Shown piece by piece: positions 62,630-64,000 of a stretch of 64,000 nucleotides of DNA. The notes below the pieces were generated by a model that worked only from the letters and a program-made list of their open reading frames with translations, made no database searches and was not told the origin of the DNA. The stretch covers positions 5,828,001-5,892,000 of the forward strand of contig NZ_JAPEOQ010000001.1 in the NCBI RefSeq assembly GCF_026341035.1, read 5' to 3'. The stretch comes from Streptomyces sp. NBC_01016. GTDB taxonomy: Bacteria; Actinomycetota; Actinomycetes; Streptomycetales; Streptomycetaceae. The position numbers and the translations under genes are program-made. Every line of letters starts with the position of its first letter. Position 1 is the first letter of the stretch.

Positions 62630-62877
62630 TCAAGCGCCTGAAGAAGCTCGGTGCGATGCCCGCCACCACTGGCGGCATCACCACTGGCGGCATCGCCGCT
62701 GGCGGGGTCGCCGCTGGCGGGGTCGGCGGCAGCACCTGGAGCGGATTCGGTTCCGATGTCGCCGTGGTCATGCCGTGGCGGCTGTGGGCCCTCTTGGGAG
62801 CCGTCCTCTGCGCGCTGTTCGTGGCCACCGTCAAGAACATCCGTGACGCACTCCGTCTGGCAAAGGCGAACCGATGA
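62626..62877 (+). CDS. Array gene 6: Gly-rich single-TM small protein, paralog of gene 4
   Basis: 83 residues. Basic start IKRLKKLGAM, then TTGGI-TTGGI-AAGGV-AAGGV repeats from 15-bp DNA units (about 62660-62730), one TM (WRLWALLGAVLCALFVATV), and the tail KNIRDALRLAKANR. Same layout and same last residues as gene 4, with the Gly-rich region expanded. GTG start, GTGA overlap with gene 5, ATGA with gene 7. Confidence 0.75.
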   Translation: MIKRLKKLGAMPATTGGITTGGIAAGGVAAGGVGGSTWSGFGSDVAVVMPWRLWALLGAVLCALFVATVKNIRDALRLAKANR

Positions 62878-63125
62878 AGCCGCCTGCCAAACGGCGGCTG
62901 AAGTTCGTGGGTGTGGTTGCGGACCCGCCGAAGCCGCTCACCGTCCTGGAGATCGTGGTGAACGTCGCCACGGCCGTCATGGTCTTCGGCGCCCTCGGGT
63001 TCATCACAGGCAAGTGGGACATGGCGATCGGCGCGGGCGTCAGCGGCACGGGGGTCCACCTCCTGTTCCAGTGGTGGTGGCGCCGTTCCGACCGGCCGGA
63101 GCACAACGAGGGCGAAGATGGGTAA
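62874..63125 (+). CDS. Array gene 7: two-helix small membrane protein
   Basis: 83 residues. A basic N-terminus (KPPAKRRLKFVGVV), TM1 LEIVVNVATAVMVFGALGFI, loop TGKWDMAIG, TM2 AGVSGTGVHLLFQWWW, tail RRSDRPEHNEGEDG. The TGKW loop is shared with gene 8. ATGA overlap with gene 6, 8-nt overlap with gene 8. Confidence 0.75.
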   Translation: MKPPAKRRLKFVGVVADPPKPLTVLEIVVNVATAVMVFGALGFITGKWDMAIGAGVSGTGVHLLFQWWWRRSDRPEHNEGEDG

Positions 63126-63303
63126 GCCCACGAGGCTCGTCCTGTACGCCTTGGTCGTGTTCGCCGTTCTGGGCGCCATCGAAGCCGTCACGGGAAAGTG
63201 GAACGCCGTCATCAACGGCGGGTGCATTTTTCTCGGCTCCGTGGGCTGGAACTACTTCCACGCCCGGCGCATCGAGCAGCGCGGGAACGACGATGATCAT
63301 TAA
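63118..63303 (+). CDS. Array gene 8: two-helix small membrane protein
   Basis: 61 residues. TM1 RLVLYALVVFAVLGAIEAV, loop TGKWNAVING, TM2 GCIFLGSVGWNYF, tail HARRIEQRGNDDDH. Closest in plan to gene 7 (TGKW loop). ATG start; ribosome site GGGCGAAGATGG within gene 7. It overlaps gene 9 by 11 nt. Confidence 0.75.
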   Translation: MGKPTRLVLYALVVFAVLGAIEAVTGKWNAVINGGCIFLGSVGWNYFHARRIEQRGNDDDH

Positions 63304-63640
63304 CGTCCTGGTCCGGATCATGTACGCGCTCATCCTCGGCGGCATGGTCGCCTACGTCGCCCAGGGCCTCTTCCATGACGGCTGGGTGTCGGCGGCCTTC
63401 GGTGCCATCACCGTCGCCGTCTGCGCTGTCTGGAACCTGCGCCGGGCCACGGTGTACCGCGACAAACGGCTGGGCAGCTCCGGCACCCGTATCAGCCGGT
63501 TCCTGGCCACGCGTACCGGCCTCGCCGTCATGCTCGTAGTGCTGGCGCTGGCCATGGCGCTCTTCATGCTCGGCTGGGGCGACTGTCCCACGCGGGACGC
63601 CTCCGGGAAGTGCGGCATGCCCAGCCACATGAACTGGTAG
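63293..63640 (+). CDS. Array gene 9: small membrane protein with three helices
   Basis: 115 residues. It begins with the same hairpin plan: TM1 VRIMYALILGGMVAYVAQGL, loop HDGW, TM2 SAAFGAITVAVCAVW, then N-L-R-R-A-T. It adds a third helix (TGLAVMLVVLALAMALFML) and a Cys-containing tail (GDCPTRDASGKCGMPSH). It is last in the array; the spacer after it is 63 bp and then a convergent gene follows. No family recognised. Confidence 0.72.
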   Translation: MIINVLVRIMYALILGGMVAYVAQGLFHDGWVSAAFGAITVAVCAVWNLRRATVYRDKRLGSSGTRISRFLATRTGLAVMLVVLALAMALFMLGWGDCPTRDASGKCGMPSHMNW

Positions 63641-63703
63641 CCAAGCAGGGAGCCTGGCCCCCCTGTCCGGGAATCGCGACCATTACGGCCGCTCCCGAAG
63701 TTT

Positions 63704-63943
63704 CTACTCCTCCTGCTTCGGTGGGTTCCGAGTGACCTGACGGAGCTGCTTCTCGACGTCGAACCGGTTGAGGTCGCTTTTGAACGCGTACATGGAGACC
63801 GCATCCTGTGCCCTCGCCGCGGCCTCGAACCAGACCTCGCGTTGCTTCTCGCGTTCATCATCATCGAGGTGCTCGAGCTTCCGGCCCTCGTCGTCGGCCG
63901 AGTGGAGGCGCGATACGGCGGCAGAGATCCACAACCGGATCAC
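63704..63943 (-). CDS. Small charged helical hypothetical protein
   Basis: 79 residues, from GTG 63943 (an in-frame stop lies just upstream at 63965). Mostly helical and charged (RKLEHLDDDEREKQREVWFE; SDLNRFDVEKQLRQVTRNPP). No membrane segment and no family recognised. It converges on the small-membrane-protein array. No good ribosome site, so the start and its reality are uncertain. Confidence 0.5.
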   Translation of the reverse strand: MIRLWISAAVSRLHSADDEGRKLEHLDDDEREKQREVWFEAAARAQDAVSMYAFKSDLNRFDVEKQLRQVTRNPPKQEE

Positions 63944-64000
63944 CGTCGGCGGAGCGAGGTCGGGTCAGCTCGGATCCGTCCGCAGCTGCCCGGTGGCGGG

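Noticed and set aside
61412..63640. Classical Streptomyces Spd/Tra transfer cluster.
   Set aside because: No TraB/FtsK-like ATPase, Kor regulator or clt locus is seen, so only a loose resemblance can be claimed.

Overview
The window is very GC-rich DNA with Streptomyces-type gene content: a WhiB-family regulator, a conservon (cvnA-B-C-D plus cytochrome P450), a DUF574 methyltransferase, ROK/ABC sugar operons, many GTG starts, and above all an adjacent tap-tpg pair (telomere-associated protein and terminal protein). It is therefore most likely from the arm of a linear Streptomyces chromosome, or less likely a linear plasmid. No telomere palindromes, tRNA, rRNA, CRISPR array or intact transposase is visible.

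Layout. 1-7.6 kb: a WhiB protein, then a minus-strand catabolic operon (DUF3100 membrane protein, M20 amidohydrolase, aldehyde dehydrogenase, beta-hydroxyacid dehydrogenase, RpiR regulator) diverging from an enoyl-CoA hydratase/HIBCH-type gene, with palindromes between them. 7.6-10.7 kb: a nucleoside deaminase, a DUF574 methyltransferase and an NCS1 permease. 10.7-16.6 kb: a ROK regulator diverging from a sugar ABC transporter (two permeases, lipoprotein) and a Gfo/Idh/MocA oxidoreductase. 16.6-23.2 kb: VOC, STAS, DUF4037, MFS, C2-like and LmeA/DUF2993 proteins. 23.2-29.6 kb: a coherent 'Rut-like' catabolic island (flavin reductase, alpha-hydroxyacid oxidase, creatininase-fold amidohydrolase, RidA, NCS1 permease, luciferase-like monooxygenase, XRE-cupin regulator). 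29.7-34.3 kb: a transketolase-like protein with a divergent Lrp regulator, and a secreted amidase. 34.3-42.1 kb: a repeat-rich, compositionally odd region holding a secreted Ala-rich protein, an alpha/beta hydrolase and tap-tpg, with 9-, 31-, 10- and 6-bp tandem repeats around it, including 41 copies of CCGAAG. 42.1-53.9 kb: accessory genes (methyltransferase, MerR+SDR, a secreted duplicated-domain protein, a sortase-type surface protein, cold-shock protein, a nonsense-interrupted MFS exporter, MDR reductase, polysaccharide-deacetylase-like protein, AraC regulator, a methyltransferase fragment). 54.2-60.7 kb: a conservon with a duplicated roadblock protein, a P450 lacking the EXXR motif, a second P450 and an enoyl-CoA hydratase. 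60.7-64 kb: an Imm49-like remnant and then nine tiny, overlapping membrane-protein genes.

The most likely undescribed system is that last array (61412-63640). Nine genes of about 61-120 codons overlap almost everywhere by 4 nt. At least six share a two-helix hairpin plan (TM, a Gly-Trp-containing loop, TM, then aromatic and Arg-rich residues), and two others are Gly-rich single-TM paralogs. The Rut-like island is the second candidate: it has the functional roles of a flavin-dependent ring-opening pathway, but with different protein families from the known rut operon.
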